Notes: generated by a model from the sequence alone, not told the origin. A DNA stretch of 64,000 nt from Desulfuromonadaceae bacterium (GCA_028683435.1 JAQUIG010000001.1:196393-260392), one strand, 5' to 3'; shown: positions 27,702 to 37,273, counted from the first letter of the stretch. A program made the numbers and translations.

Positions 27702-29591
27702 ATGTTGAACAAGCTTTGTCGTCTCATTCCTTTATTGTCCCTGTTTGTCGCTGTCGCCTTGCCGGCGGCTGCCGAGCAGGGGATGGCCATTGATCCGGCC
27801 ACCTGCCTGGGTTGCCACAGCGACAAGATGTCTGCTCATGATTTTGCAGCGTCTGTTCATGGCAAGAATGCCTGTACCAGTTGCCACGTCGACATTACCG
27901 ATCTCGCTAAACATATGAAACAGGAGATCAAAGTACAGAAGGTACAGTGCGAGCGCTGCCATAAAAAACAGAACGCCGAGCACTATTCAAGTGTACATGC
28001 CGAAAAAGGGGTGACGTGTGCCGAGTGTCACACCGACATCCATACCCATAAATACTGGAATAATGACAAACGTATCGTCGTCGCCAAATGTATCCAGTGT
28101 CACGACAAGCAAGCTGTCTACCAGAAGTCGATCCACGGCAAGTCGGTTGCAGCCGGCAACATGGATTCAGCCGCCTGTAACGACTGTCACAATCTCCACG
28201 CGATTAGCAAACTTGGCGCTGCTAATGACCACAAAGGGAGAGAATTCCAGACAAAAGTCTGCTTGAAGTGCCATAGTGACGAGAAGATGATGGCAAGAAA
28301 CAATGTCACGAATGTCGCAGTTAAATCATACATGGAGAGTTACCACGGCAAGAATTACCGTCTCGGTTACCCTGAAAAAGTTGCCGGATGTGCCGATTGC
28401 CATACCGCACACTCGGTGTTGCCGAAATCTGATCCGCAATCGAGTATCAACCCTGCAAATATGGTTAAGCAATGTGCCGTGTGCCATTCCAAGGCAACAC
28501 CTCTCTTCGCCCAGTATTATGCACATGGCGAGATGACCGACCGGGAAAAATATCCCATCCTGTTCTACACGTTTGTCGCTATGACCGGACTACTGCTTTC
28601 TACGTTTGCCGTATTCTGGATACATACTCTTCTCTGGATGTTCCGCGGATTTGTTGAAAACCGGGAGAAAGCCGCCAAGCTGGCTTCAGGCGCCCTTCAT
28701 CACGTTCACGTTACTGAAGCGGGTACACATCTTCACGTCATTCCTGATGCACACAAGCAGTATCGTCGCTTTAACCGTCTGCACATCTTCCTTCATTTCC
28801 TGGTCATCACCAGCTTCCTGCTCCTTTCGTTGACCGGCCTGCCGCTCAAGTTCAGTACTCAGACATGGGCGATAGCACTGATGAACCTTTACGGCGGTGC
28901 TGCAAATGCCGCTCTGCTCCATCGCATCGGAGCCGCCATTACCTTCGTCTATTTTGGTTCCGCCATTGTGATGAGCATTAACTTTCTTTTCATCCGGAAA
29001 GATATCAAGGGGAATCCGCTTCAGCGCCTCTTCGGCCCTGATTCACTCTGCTTCAATCTGCGCGACATCAAAGATGTGTACAATATGGTCAGATGGTTCC
29101 TCTTCAAGGGGCCGAAACCGACCTTCGAGCGGTGGACCTACTGGGAAAAATTCGACTTTGTCGCTGTATTCTGGGGTATGTTCGCCATAGGCGGTTCCGG
29201 CCTGATGCTCTGGTTCCCCGAATTTTTCGGGCTGTTTCTGCCAGGATGGGCGTTTAACGTAGCCACAATCGTCCATTCTGACGAGGCGCTCCTGGCTACC
29301 GGCTTTATCTTCTCGGTCCACTTTTTCAACACCCACGGACGTCCCGAGAAGTTCCCGATGGATTTCGTTATCTTCAATGGTCAAATCGCCAAAGAAGAGA
29401 TGATCGAGGAGCGCGGAGACCAGTGGAAACGCTATGAGGATGAGGGCATCACCGAACAGTTCGCCTGCAAAAAGAACAGTGGCGTGATCTATGACTTCCT
29501 TTTGAAGGGTTTCGGATTCACCGCCCTGTTCATCGGCCTCGGCCTGCTGGTGCTGATAATCCTTGCCATTGCCGGAGGAGGCGGACACTAG
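27702..29591 (+). CDS. cbcL: Inner-membrane b/c-type cytochrome, CbcL-like
   Basis: 629 residues from the ATG at 27702 with GGAGGA seven bases upstream; the track's longer start is rejected. After a signal peptide (ending ALPAAA) there are nine CXXCH haem c motifs within about 25-270. The C-terminal half (about 295-625) is a cytochrome b561/HydC-FdnI-like membrane domain with several helices and His residues for b haems (for example RLHIFLHFLVITSFLLLSLTG). This nine-c-haem plus diheme-b fusion is the architecture of Geobacter CbcL, a menaquinol oxidase needed for respiration of low-potential Fe(III) and electrodes. It is a single-gene unit between two terminators. Confidence 0.85.
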   Translation: MLNKLCRLIPLLSLFVAVALPAAAEQGMAIDPATCLGCHSDKMSAHDFAASVHGKNACTSCHVDITDLAKHMKQEIKVQKVQCERCHKKQNAEHYSSVHAEKGVTCAECHTDIHTHKYWNNDKRIVVAKCIQCHDKQAVYQKSIHGKSVAAGNMDSAACNDCHNLHAISKLGAANDHKGREFQTKVCLKCHSDEKMMARNNVTNVAVKSYMESYHGKNYRLGYPEKVAGCADCHTAHSVLPKSDPQSSINPANMVKQCAVCHSKATPLFAQYYAHGEMTDREKYPILFYTFVAMTGLLLSTFAVFWIHTLLWMFRGFVENREKAAKLASGALHHVHVTEAGTHLHVIPDAHKQYRRFNRLHIFLHFLVITSFLLLSLTGLPLKFSTQTWAIALMNLYGGAANAALLHRIGAAITFVYFGSAIVMSINFLFIRKDIKGNPLQRLFGPDSLCFNLRDIKDVYNMVRWFLFKGPKPTFERWTYWEKFDFVAVFWGMFAIGGSGLMLWFPEFFGLFLPGWAFNVATIVHSDEALLATGFIFSVHFFNTHGRPEKFPMDFVIFNGQIAKEEMIEERGDQWKRYEDEGITEQFACKKNSGVIYDFLLKGFGFTALFIGLGLLVLIILAIAGGGGH

Positions 29592-29614
29592 CCCCTGCTG
29601 AGTAATGACAACCG

Positions 29615-29662
29615 GCACAACAAAAGGCCGTACCTGTTCGCAGGTGCGGCCTTTTGTTGTGC
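29615..29662 (+). terminator. Long hairpin between the cbcL-like and imcH-like genes
   Basis: GCACAACAAAAGGCCG(C) pairs with (G)CGGCCTTTTGTTGTGC, with an inner stem ACCTG/CAGGT around TTCG. The stem itself contains the T-run, so it can end transcription in both directions. Confidence 0.88.
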
Positions 29663-29690
29663 TAACAGACTGTAAGAAAACATTTTTTAT

Positions 29691-29717
29691 TTGACATCGA
29701 CCTGCCGGCTGTATAGA
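29691..29717 (+). promoter_or_regulatory. Possible promoter for the imcH-like gene
   Basis: TTGACA at 29691, then TATAGA at 29712 with a short 15-base spacer. The -10 lies in the near-palindrome GTATAGAGAATATATAC (29711-29727), which resembles the TAGTGTATA(G/T)AC repeats before the cbcL-like gene. Confidence 0.38.
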
Positions 29718-29764
29718 GAATATATACCTTAATACTTTACTCAATTGGTTGCATACTGGAGAAA

Positions 29765-31291
29765 ATGATGGAACAGAAAAAACCGACCGCCTATAGATAT
29801 CTGATGAACCCTGTCAGTATTACCGGGATCTTGCTGGCGCTGACTGCCACCATACTTATAGTGGCGTTTCTGGTCCTTGAGGCGTCAAGCGGACTGGATA
29901 ATGCGTATATCGGCATTTTTGTTTACTTTGCTTTCCCTGCGATGCTGATCCTGGGCTTGATATTGATTCCGGCCGGGAGCTGGCGGGCAAGAAAGAAGTA
30001 CCGCAGCGACCCTGAAGCCGGCATTCCGCCCCTGCCGCGTCTCGACTTCAACGACCCAAACAAACTGAGACTGGCCATCTTTTTTATTCTGGCCTCCGTT
30101 GTCTTTTTTCTGATCGTCGGCATTGCTGCCGTCAAGGGGTACGAATTTACCGAGTCGACAACCTTCTGCGGCGAACTCTGCCATGTACCGATGGAACCGG
30201 AGCTCACCGCCTGGAAAAACTCTCCGCATGCCAAGGTTAAATGCGTTGAATGCCATGTCGGCCCTGGTGCTGAATGGTATGTAAAAGCCAAGATCTCCGG
30301 CTTGCGCCAGTTGTGGGTTATGCTAAACCGTTCCTGGCCGACCCCCATTCAGACCCCGATTGAAAACCTTAGGCCGGCGCGCTCAACCTGCGAGCATTGC
30401 CATTGGCCGGAGAAATTCTACGCCGGCCGTCAAAAAATATTTTATCACTATGCGCCAAACGAAGATAATACCCCGCGAGAAATTGACATGCTGATCAAGA
30501 TCGGCGGGACTCCCAAGACCCCCAATGCCATGGGTATTCACTGGCACATTGGCCGTGAGGTCAACTATATTGCCGGAGACAAGAAACGGCTGACGATTCC
30601 TTACGTCGCGGTTAAAGGTGCCGATGGAAAAATAACGGAGTACATGGATCCGGCAAAACCGCTGTCCAGGGATCAGATCGCCAAGAGTGAGCAACGCCTC
30701 ATGGACTGCATCGACTGCCACAACAAACCGACCCACATCTACCACTCTCCGGGCGAGGAGATGGACCGGCACTTTGCCTCCAATACGATTGACCGTAGCA
30801 TCCCCTACCTGAAAAAGGTCGCCGTCAATCTGCTGGAAAAACCGTACCGTACATCGGAAGAAGCGGTTGCGGCTATCGAGGCGGGCATCAATGACTACTA
30901 TGCAAAGAATTACCCCGATGTCGTCCGCACGCAGGGGCCGGCACTAACCCGGGCTATCGGCGAGATAAAAGGGATCTACAAACGTAATTATTTCCCCAGG
31001 ATGAAAGTTTCCTGGAATACCTACCCGAACCATATCGGTCATTTTTATACCCCGGGCTGTTTCCGCTGCCATGACGGCAAACACAAATCACCCGAGGGGA
31101 AGGTGATTTCCAAGGATTGCACTATATGTCACACCATGCTGGGGCAAATCCAGGAGAACGTCCCCAAGGGAAAACCGGTTACCGAATTTGTCCACCCGGT
31201 TGACATCGGTGACGAACTTAACAATACCAACTGCAGCGAATGCCATTCCGCCGGCGGCCAGGACGTCGCAGGCGGCGGTAACGAGCAGTAA
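29765..31291 (+). CDS. imcH: Inner-membrane multihaem cytochrome c, ImcH-like (NapC/NirT type)
   Basis: 508 residues. Three membrane helices lie at about 16-38, 44-68 and 98-122, followed by a large periplasmic part. Six standard CXXCH motifs are visible (CVECH, CEHCH, CIDCH, CFRCH, CTICH, CSECH), plus a first site reading CGELCHVPM, which is CX3CH followed by Met at the position where NapC/NrfH proteins have CXXCHxM. That gives seven likely haems and three helices, as in Geobacter ImcH, the quinol oxidase required for higher-potential acceptors. The methionine-type first haem would sit close to the quinol site. The start has GGAGAAA upstream. A strong hairpin follows. Confidence 0.82.
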   Translation: MMEQKKPTAYRYLMNPVSITGILLALTATILIVAFLVLEASSGLDNAYIGIFVYFAFPAMLILGLILIPAGSWRARKKYRSDPEAGIPPLPRLDFNDPNKLRLAIFFILASVVFFLIVGIAAVKGYEFTESTTFCGELCHVPMEPELTAWKNSPHAKVKCVECHVGPGAEWYVKAKISGLRQLWVMLNRSWPTPIQTPIENLRPARSTCEHCHWPEKFYAGRQKIFYHYAPNEDNTPREIDMLIKIGGTPKTPNAMGIHWHIGREVNYIAGDKKRLTIPYVAVKGADGKITEYMDPAKPLSRDQIAKSEQRLMDCIDCHNKPTHIYHSPGEEMDRHFASNTIDRSIPYLKKVAVNLLEKPYRTSEEAVAAIEAGINDYYAKNYPDVVRTQGPALTRAIGEIKGIYKRNYFPRMKVSWNTYPNHIGHFYTPGCFRCHDGKHKSPEGKVISKDCTICHTMLGQIQENVPKGKPVTEFVHPVDIGDELNNTNCSECHSAGGQDVAGGGNEQ

Positions 31292-31300
31292 CGGAAACCG

Positions 31301-31345
31301 CGCACGACAAAGCCCCCGGATAGTCTCCGGGGGCTTTGTCGTGCG
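31301..31345 (+). terminator. Bidirectional hairpin after the imcH-like gene
   Basis: CGCACGACAAAGCCCCCGGA pairs with TCCGGGGGCTTTGTCGTGCG around TAGTC, a perfect 20-bp stem. It separates convergent genes. Confidence 0.88.
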
Positions 31346-31366
31346 TGTCTACTATTCGGATGCAGC

Positions 31367-31531
31367 CTACAACTCCTCGAAATCCTCTTCAACAGACTTT
31401 GCTTCTGCTTCGCTCCCCGCATCATCCTCGACCTTCTCATCCACAAGCTTTTCAAGAAACTGCCTGTTGTCGGAGATGGTCTTGCGGACGTCCGCAAGAA
31501 GCTTGTCAAGATCGTCTGCCACGTCTGCCAT
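31367..31531 (-). CDS. Small acidic helical protein downstream of trxB
   Basis: 54 residues, below the ORF-track cutoff. The ATG at 31531 is preceded by TAGGAG at good spacing, and the reading frame ends 22 bases before the bidirectional hairpin, so it looks genuine. The sequence (MADVADDLDKLLADV...) is strongly acidic (Asp/Glu-rich) and predicted helical or coiled coil in its first 35 residues. No family recognised. It begins 10 bp after the trxB stop on the same strand, so it is probably co-transcribed with trxB. Confidence 0.68.
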   Translation of the reverse strand: MADVADDLDKLLADVRKTISDNRQFLEKLVDEKVEDDAGSEAEAKSVEEDFEEL

Positions 31532-31541
31532 GGATTATCTC

Positions 31542-32625
<1,084 letters not shown>

Positions 32626-32718
32626 CACCAAAACGGAAAATTGATACTAATCAGGAGTCTGTTTGACCGGTGCCGACCCATCTGCTACTATCAGACCCTT
32701 ATCATGAGGAGTACAACC

Positions 32719-33924
32719 ATGGAGCTTATCGAGCTTATTTCCGATGCGTACGACCGCCTGAAAAAGCGTGTCCGGCACAGCGAGCTGATCTATTCACACT
32801 ATTACAGCGAACTGCTGGGGCTGCCGCTCCATTTCAAATGCGAAAACCTGCAGCGGACCGGCTCCTTCAAGATCCGGGGCGCGCTCAACTTCATGACCTC
32901 CCAGCCGCGTGAGAAGTTGCAGCATGGTGTCATCACCGCATCGGCCGGCAATCATGCCCAGGGGGTCGCCTTTTCCGCCGACCTGCTCAGCGTCGCCGCC
33001 ACCGTGTATATGCCGGAGATAACCCCGCCGCAGAAAGTCCAGGCGACGCGCGATTACGGTGCCGAGGTCGTACTGATCGGACGCAATTTTGACGAGGCGT
33101 GTGCGGCAGCGGTAGCTGCGCAGCGGCAAAGCGGAGCTCTGTTCGTGCACCCTTTTGACGATGAACTGGTCATGGCGGGGCAGGGGACCATCGCCCTGGA
33201 GATCCTGGAAGATCTCCCCGACCTGCGCAACGTCATCATTCCGGTCGGCGGCGGCGGCCTGATTGCCGGCATGGCGGCGGCGCTGCGCGAGCGTGCGCCA
33301 CACGTCCGCATCATCGGCGTCGAATCGTCCGCCGCGCCGTCAATGTCCGCCTCCTTTGCCGCCAAAAAACCGGTCGAGCAGCCGGTACGCGTCACCCTTG
33401 CCGACGGCATCGCCGTTAAACTGCCAGGGTCGCGGACGGTGCCGATTATCTGCGATCTGGTCGATGAGATTATCCAGGTTGAGGAGGAGGATATCGCCCT
33501 GGCGATCGTTTCCCTGCTGGAAAAGACCAAGATGCTGGTCGAAGGGGCGGGGGCGGTCACGCTGGCGGCGATACTGAACAGGAGAATTCCAAATCTCGAA
33601 GGGAAAACCGTCTGCCTTCTTTCTGGTGGAAACATCGATGTCAAAACGATCTCGCAGGTTGTGGAGCGGGGGCTGATTGCCGGGGGACGCTACCTCAGGC
33701 TGGTCGTCGAGTTGGACGACCACCCCGGCGCGCTGGCGACCCTCGCCGAGAACATCGCCGCGACCCGCGCCAATATCTTCCACATTACCCATGACCGCCG
33801 CTCCAAATCCCTGGCGATCGGCCGGACGGATGTGTCGTTGGAGTTGGAAACACGTGGCTATGAGCATATCAAGGAGATTGTCGGATATCTGGAAGGAAAG
33901 GGATACAAACTGACGGTTGTGTAA
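32719..33924 (+). CDS. ilvA: Threonine ammonia-lyase with C-terminal ACT domain
   Basis: 401 residues from the ATG at 32719 (GAGGAG upstream). The PLP lysine is in RTGSFKIRGALNFM, the phosphate loop is VGGGGLIAG, and ASAGNHAQGVAFSA is typical of threonine dehydratases. The last 75 residues form a single ACT-like regulatory domain (LRLVVELDDHPGALATLAENI). The enzyme converts threonine to 2-oxobutanoate, the entry to isoleucine synthesis. The length and single ACT-like domain fit the shorter bacterial form rather than the two-domain E. coli IlvA. Isoleucine feedback is possible but not provable here. Confidence 0.93.
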   Translation: MELIELISDAYDRLKKRVRHSELIYSHYYSELLGLPLHFKCENLQRTGSFKIRGALNFMTSQPREKLQHGVITASAGNHAQGVAFSADLLSVAATVYMPEITPPQKVQATRDYGAEVVLIGRNFDEACAAAVAAQRQSGALFVHPFDDELVMAGQGTIALEILEDLPDLRNVIIPVGGGGLIAGMAAALRERAPHVRIIGVESSAAPSMSASFAAKKPVEQPVRVTLADGIAVKLPGSRTVPIICDLVDEIIQVEEEDIALAIVSLLEKTKMLVEGAGAVTLAAILNRRIPNLEGKTVCLLSGGNIDVKTISQVVERGLIAGGRYLRLVVELDDHPGALATLAENIAATRANIFHITHDRRSKSLAIGRTDVSLELETRGYEHIKEIVGYLEGKGYKLTVV

Positions 33925-33957
33925 TAGGCCCCTGCTCAGCTTTTCTTACACGTCAAA

Positions 33958-34081
33958 AGCCCCCTCATCCGCCCTGTCGGGCACCTTCTCCTTTAGGCCC
34001 TGTGGGTCCTCAGGGAGAAGGGATAATAATCATACCCTCTCCCAGCGGGAGAGGGTGGCCGAAGGCCGGGTGAGGGGGTAA
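33958..34081. repeat. Dispersed intergenic repeat, double copy
   Basis: Two inverted units: CCCCCTCATCCGCCCTGTCGGGCACCTTCTCC then CCTCTCCC..GGGAGAGGGTGGCCGAAGGCCGGGTGAGGGGG. The outer arms are complementary, giving a large cruciform-capable structure. The 33925-34282 gap holds only this repeat and the two hairpins below. Confidence 0.8.
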
Positions 34082-34144
34082 AGCAGGATTTTAGCTTCGC
34101 TGCATACACTAAACTGGACAACATTGGATCACATATACAAAAAC

Positions 34145-34180
34145 AAAAAATCCTTCGAGGTCGTCTCGAAGGATTTTTTT
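34145..34180 (-). terminator. Bidirectional terminator near flaF
   Basis: AAAAAATCCTTCGAG / CTCGAAGGATTTTTT around GTCGT, with A and T runs on both sides. On the minus strand it follows flaF by about 100 bp. Confidence 0.82.
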
Positions 34181-34202
34181 ATCAGCAGATGCACGTCCTT
34201 CA

Positions 34203-34243
34203 ACCCCCTTAATCTCCCCTTATCAGGGGAGATTAAGGGGGTT
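34203..34243. repeat. Perfect palindrome downstream of flaF
   Basis: ACCCCCTTAATCTCCCCT-TATC-AGGGGAGATTAAGGGGGT, a hairpin without a T-run. It may stabilise the flaF mRNA end. Confidence 0.6.
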
Positions 34244-34282
34244 GGTTTTGAATGTGACTGAGGGACTCGGACAGGGAGATTG

Positions 34283-34714
34283 TCAGTTATTTGAAGCAAA
34301 GGGGGTATAACCTGACGGTGGTGCAGCGGCAGGCGCATCCGCAGGTTTGCTGCGCAGGCCGGCGGCGAGGTTGAAATCGATCTCGATGACGATAGAGAGC
34401 TTCTCCGGATCGGGGTAGGCCAGCACCTCGTAAAGCCGCTTCTCGACAAAAATGCTCAGATTGAGGATGTCTTCGCGGAGGTTTTGCGGCAGCGGGTTTT
34501 CCGGGTCGGTCAGTTCCGTCTGGAAGAAGCTCCACACCTTCTGATTAAAACTTACGGCCTCGGAGAGCTTGGCATAGCTGTCCGCATCATCCCAGTTTTC
34601 CTGCACCTTTTTCAGCATAATGCCGGCACGGGACAGCACCGATGCTTCCAGCTCCCTTCCGGAGAGACCGACCTTCTGCATGTTTGAATACGCATTTGCT
34701 GGGCTGTATGACAT
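34283..34714 (-). CDS. flaF: Flagellar biosynthesis regulator FlaF
   Basis: 143 residues. The sequence SPANAYSNMQKVGLSGRELEASVL...WSFFQTELTDPENPLPQNLREDILNLSIFVEKR matches the FlaF family, known from Caulobacter and other alphaproteobacteria, where FlaF acts with FlbT to control flagellin synthesis and is needed for flagellin secretion. The family match is to about residues 1-115. The C-terminal tail is an Ala/Pro-rich extension. The ATG at 34714 has AAGGATG upstream. It is divergent from the flagellin gene by 360 bp, and flbT is 3 kb away on the other side. Confidence 0.88.
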   Translation of the reverse strand: MSYSPANAYSNMQKVGLSGRELEASVLSRAGIMLKKVQENWDDADSYAKLSEAVSFNQKVWSFFQTELTDPENPLPQNLREDILNLSIFVEKRLYEVLAYPDPEKLSIVIEIDFNLAAGLRSKPADAPAAAPPSGYTPFASNN

Positions 34715-34851
34715 TGTTCATCCTTATGTTCTGGAGGGTTTGTTGCCGGTTCGGTGTCGTAGGCTAATTAAAATAGTAACCTTGCTGGCGCAAGAAATCA
34801 AGGCTCTTAAGGGTGTCTATTGATAATTGTTTCTGCCCCGTGCACCGAACC

Positions 34852-34916
34852 CTTCACCCCACCCCCTCATCCAGCCTTCGGCCACCTTCTCCCTCAAGGG
34901 AGAAGGGATATTCTTG
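34852..34916. repeat. Dispersed intergenic repeat copy upstream of flagellin
   Basis: CCACCCCCTCATCCAGCCTTCGGCCACCTTCTCCCTCAAGGGAGAAGGGATA, lying just upstream of the sigma-28 promoter in the flaF-flagellin gap. Confidence 0.75.
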
Positions 34917-34955
34917 CCCCTCCCCAAAAAAAATCAACCAACCCAAAATAGCCCC

Positions 34956-34982
34956 TAAAGTTTATCGACCCCCCTCCGATAT
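34956..34982 (+). promoter_or_regulatory. Sigma-28 (FliA) promoter of the flagellin gene
   Basis: TAAAGTTT at 34956-34963 is a perfect -35 for FliA. Eleven bases later comes TCCGATAT at 34975-34982, matching GCCGATAA at six of eight positions. It lies 93 bases upstream of the flagellin ATG. Flagellin is therefore a late (class III) flagellar gene here. Confidence 0.88.
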
Positions 34983-35075
34983 GAGTACCTAGATACAATA
35001 AAGAACCGGCGCGCGACGGTTCTCATCACACCCCCGGCAAGAATGCCGGAAAAAACCTAGAAAAGGAGCTTCACC

Positions 35076-36914
35076 ATGGCAATCAACGACATTTCCTTGA
35101 CATCCGGTATGCGTAACAACCTTCTGGCCCTTCAGGGTACAGCAGCAGCATTGTCCCAGACCCAGGACCGCCTGAGCAGCGGCAAAAAAGTAAACAGCGC
35201 TCTTGACAACCCGACCAACTTCTTCTCTGCTCAGTCACATCTGCAGCGCGCATCCGACCTGGGCGACCGCAAAGACGGCATGTCAGAAGGCATCCAGACC
35301 GTAAAGGCCGCCAACGCCGGTATCACCGCCATCACGTCACTGATCCAGGCAGCAAAAGGTCTCGCCAGCTCCGCCCTCGGCACGACCGATCTTGTAGCCC
35401 GTCAGAGCTATCAGGATCAGTTCAACACCCTGCGTACCCAGATCGACGATCTGGCGAATGATTCCGGCTACAAGGGCACCAACCTGCTTAACGGTGCCAC
35501 CCTGACCGTCCAGTTCAACGAGAGCACAGATGCTTCAACTCTTGCAATCGGCGGTTTTGATGCCACAACAGTCGGCCTCGGTATCACCGCACCGGCCACG
35601 GCTGCCTACGCCGCCTCAGCAACAGCTCTTACAGCTGCCGGGGTTGCCGACACGGCACTCGCAGCAGCAGGTACCGCGCTGGGCACGATCAGTGATTCAT
35701 TTACGGCAGCAGGCGACGCTCAAACCGCACTTGTAGATGCAGGTGCCGCAATCACCGCCGCCAAAGCATCAGATGACGCCATGACTGTCGCCACCGATGG
35801 ATTTGCTGCCGTAGAAGCTTCAATCCTTGCTGGTACGGCCGCTGACGCTGCCGCCGGCACTGCCGCCACATCAGCCGCTGATACACTTGATGCTTATGCT
35901 TTAACAATTACCGATACGACTGATAAAAAGCAGTTTACGGATGCTGCTGATGTCCTTAGAGCTGCCGGCGTTAGTCTTACCGCTGGGTCTACTGTAGCAG
36001 ACAGTACCAGTGCAGATATAACTGCTGCAATTGCTGCTTTTACCTATACAACCGCAACAGCCGCAGCAACGGTCGCCGCATCAGCCGCAATTGACACCGC
36101 CGTTACTAACGCCGGTCTTGCTGCTGCCGCAATAACAGGCACAGATACTGCCGCCGCGGCGTTCTTCACCGATGCAGCAACAGACCTTGGGACAGCCAAG
36201 GCCGCTTTAGCAGCACCAACTGCACAAAAAGCAATTGATGCTTCAGACGACGCTGCCAAACTTGATGCTTACACCGTCGACACAACCGCTGTCGAAGCAT
36301 CAACCCTTGCCGCTGCAACGGCCGCAACCGCCGCCGCCACAACCGCGACCGCTAATGCCGCTGCTGCGACTCTGGCTGGCGACACGGCAACTGCGACTGG
36401 CGAAACCGCTGTTAGCGCTGCCTTCACTGCAGCCGCAGCATTACTTACGACTGCCAATACTACAGTAGCAGCTCTTGGCGGTACAACACTCTCTACAGAA
36501 ACTACTGAGAACGCAGCAGCAGCTGCAGCTGGAACAGCAGCAGCTGCCGGCAACACTGTTGCCGCAGATCTGGCCCTTCTTGCTACTGCAGCCATCGCTG
36601 ATGGTTGGAACAACACTGACGCCACCGCCGGTGCAACCGCTATTAACGCCTCTTCAACAAAACTCGACAACGCCCTGACCACACTCAGGACCCAGTCGTC
36701 ATCACTGGCAGCGAACCTGTCGGTCGTCACCACCCGTCAGGATTTCACCTCAAACATGATCTCAACCCTGACACAGGGCGCCGATAACCTGACCCTGGCC
36801 GACATGAACCAGGAAGGCGCCAACATGCTGATGCTGCAGACGCGTCAGTCGCTCGGCACCACCGCTCTGAGTCTCTCTTCACAGGCCGCTCAGTCGATCC
36901 TGAAACTGTTCTAG
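35076..36914 (+). CDS. Flagellin with a very large Ala/Thr-rich central region
   Basis: 612 residues. The conserved N-terminal D0/D1 part (about 1-160: AINDISLTSGMRNNLLALQG, LSSGKKVNSALDNPTNFFSA) and C-terminal part (about 545-612: DMNQEGANMLMLQTRQSLG...QSILKLF) are canonical. The roughly 380 residues between them are almost entirely Ala, Thr, Asp, Ser, Gly and Val with hardly any aromatic residue. That composition resembles mucin-like or heavily O-glycosylated segments. The RBS AAAAGGAG precedes the ATG, and a sigma-28 promoter lies upstream. Two O-GlcNAc-transferase-like genes downstream suggest the Thr/Ser side chains carry sugars. Confidence 0.94.
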   Translation: MAINDISLTSGMRNNLLALQGTAAALSQTQDRLSSGKKVNSALDNPTNFFSAQSHLQRASDLGDRKDGMSEGIQTVKAANAGITAITSLIQAAKGLASSALGTTDLVARQSYQDQFNTLRTQIDDLANDSGYKGTNLLNGATLTVQFNESTDASTLAIGGFDATTVGLGITAPATAAYAASATALTAAGVADTALAAAGTALGTISDSFTAAGDAQTALVDAGAAITAAKASDDAMTVATDGFAAVEASILAGTAADAAAGTAATSAADTLDAYALTITDTTDKKQFTDAADVLRAAGVSLTAGSTVADSTSADITAAIAAFTYTTATAAATVAASAAIDTAVTNAGLAAAAITGTDTAAAAFFTDAATDLGTAKAALAAPTAQKAIDASDDAAKLDAYTVDTTAVEASTLAAATAATAAATTATANAAAATLAGDTATATGETAVSAAFTAAAALLTTANTTVAALGGTTLSTETTENAAAAAAGTAAAAGNTVAADLALLATAAIADGWNNTDATAGATAINASSTKLDNALTTLRTQSSSLAANLSVVTTRQDFTSNMISTLTQGADNLTLADMNQEGANMLMLQTRQSLGTTALSLSSQAAQSILKLF

Positions 36915-36945
36915 GATCGGTAACAGAAGTATTTTAAATGATATT

Positions 36946-36980
36946 GGAGGGGGATGGAAATCCCCCTCCTTTTCTCTTTT
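36946..36980 (+). terminator. Terminator after flagellin
   Basis: GGAGGGGGAT / ATCCCCCTCC around GGAA, then TTTTCTCTTTTCT. The 36915-37273 gap otherwise holds the repeat described next. Confidence 0.88.
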
Positions 36981-37016
36981 CTGAGTAGAATCAGTTTCCC
37001 GCAGTCGCGACAAAAC

Positions 37017-37170
37017 AGTCCCCTCTCCCTGAGGACCCTCTGGGGCCTAAAGGAGAGGGCTAGGGTGAGGGGGCAGAGGTGGATTATGCGGCAGTGTTAT
37101 CCCCCTCATCCGGCCTTCGGGCACCTTCTCCCTCGAGGGAGAAGGTGCCCGAAGGCCGGATGAGGGGTGC
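37017..37170. repeat. Dispersed repeat with a 66-bp perfect palindrome
   Basis: A degenerate unit (CCCCTCTCCCTGAGGACCCTCTGGGGCC...) is followed at 37102-37167 by an uninterrupted palindrome centred on CTCGAG: CCCCTCATCCGGCCTTCGGG... and its exact complement. There is no T-run, so it is not a standard terminator. The sequence is shared with the repeats at 33958, 34852, 45180 and 60648. Confidence 0.88.
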
Positions 37171-37273
37171 TTTTGACGTTAAGCAAAAACCTGTCTGGAC
37201 AACGCTAGCTATTTGAAAGAGATTTATCTTCAATTTATGACCGTTTGAAGTATACCACGGTGGAGGTGACCCC

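Noticed and set aside
36269-36733. Val/Ala-rich 154-codon ORF opposite the flagellin middle
   Set aside because: A direct result of GCN/ACN-rich coding on the other strand.
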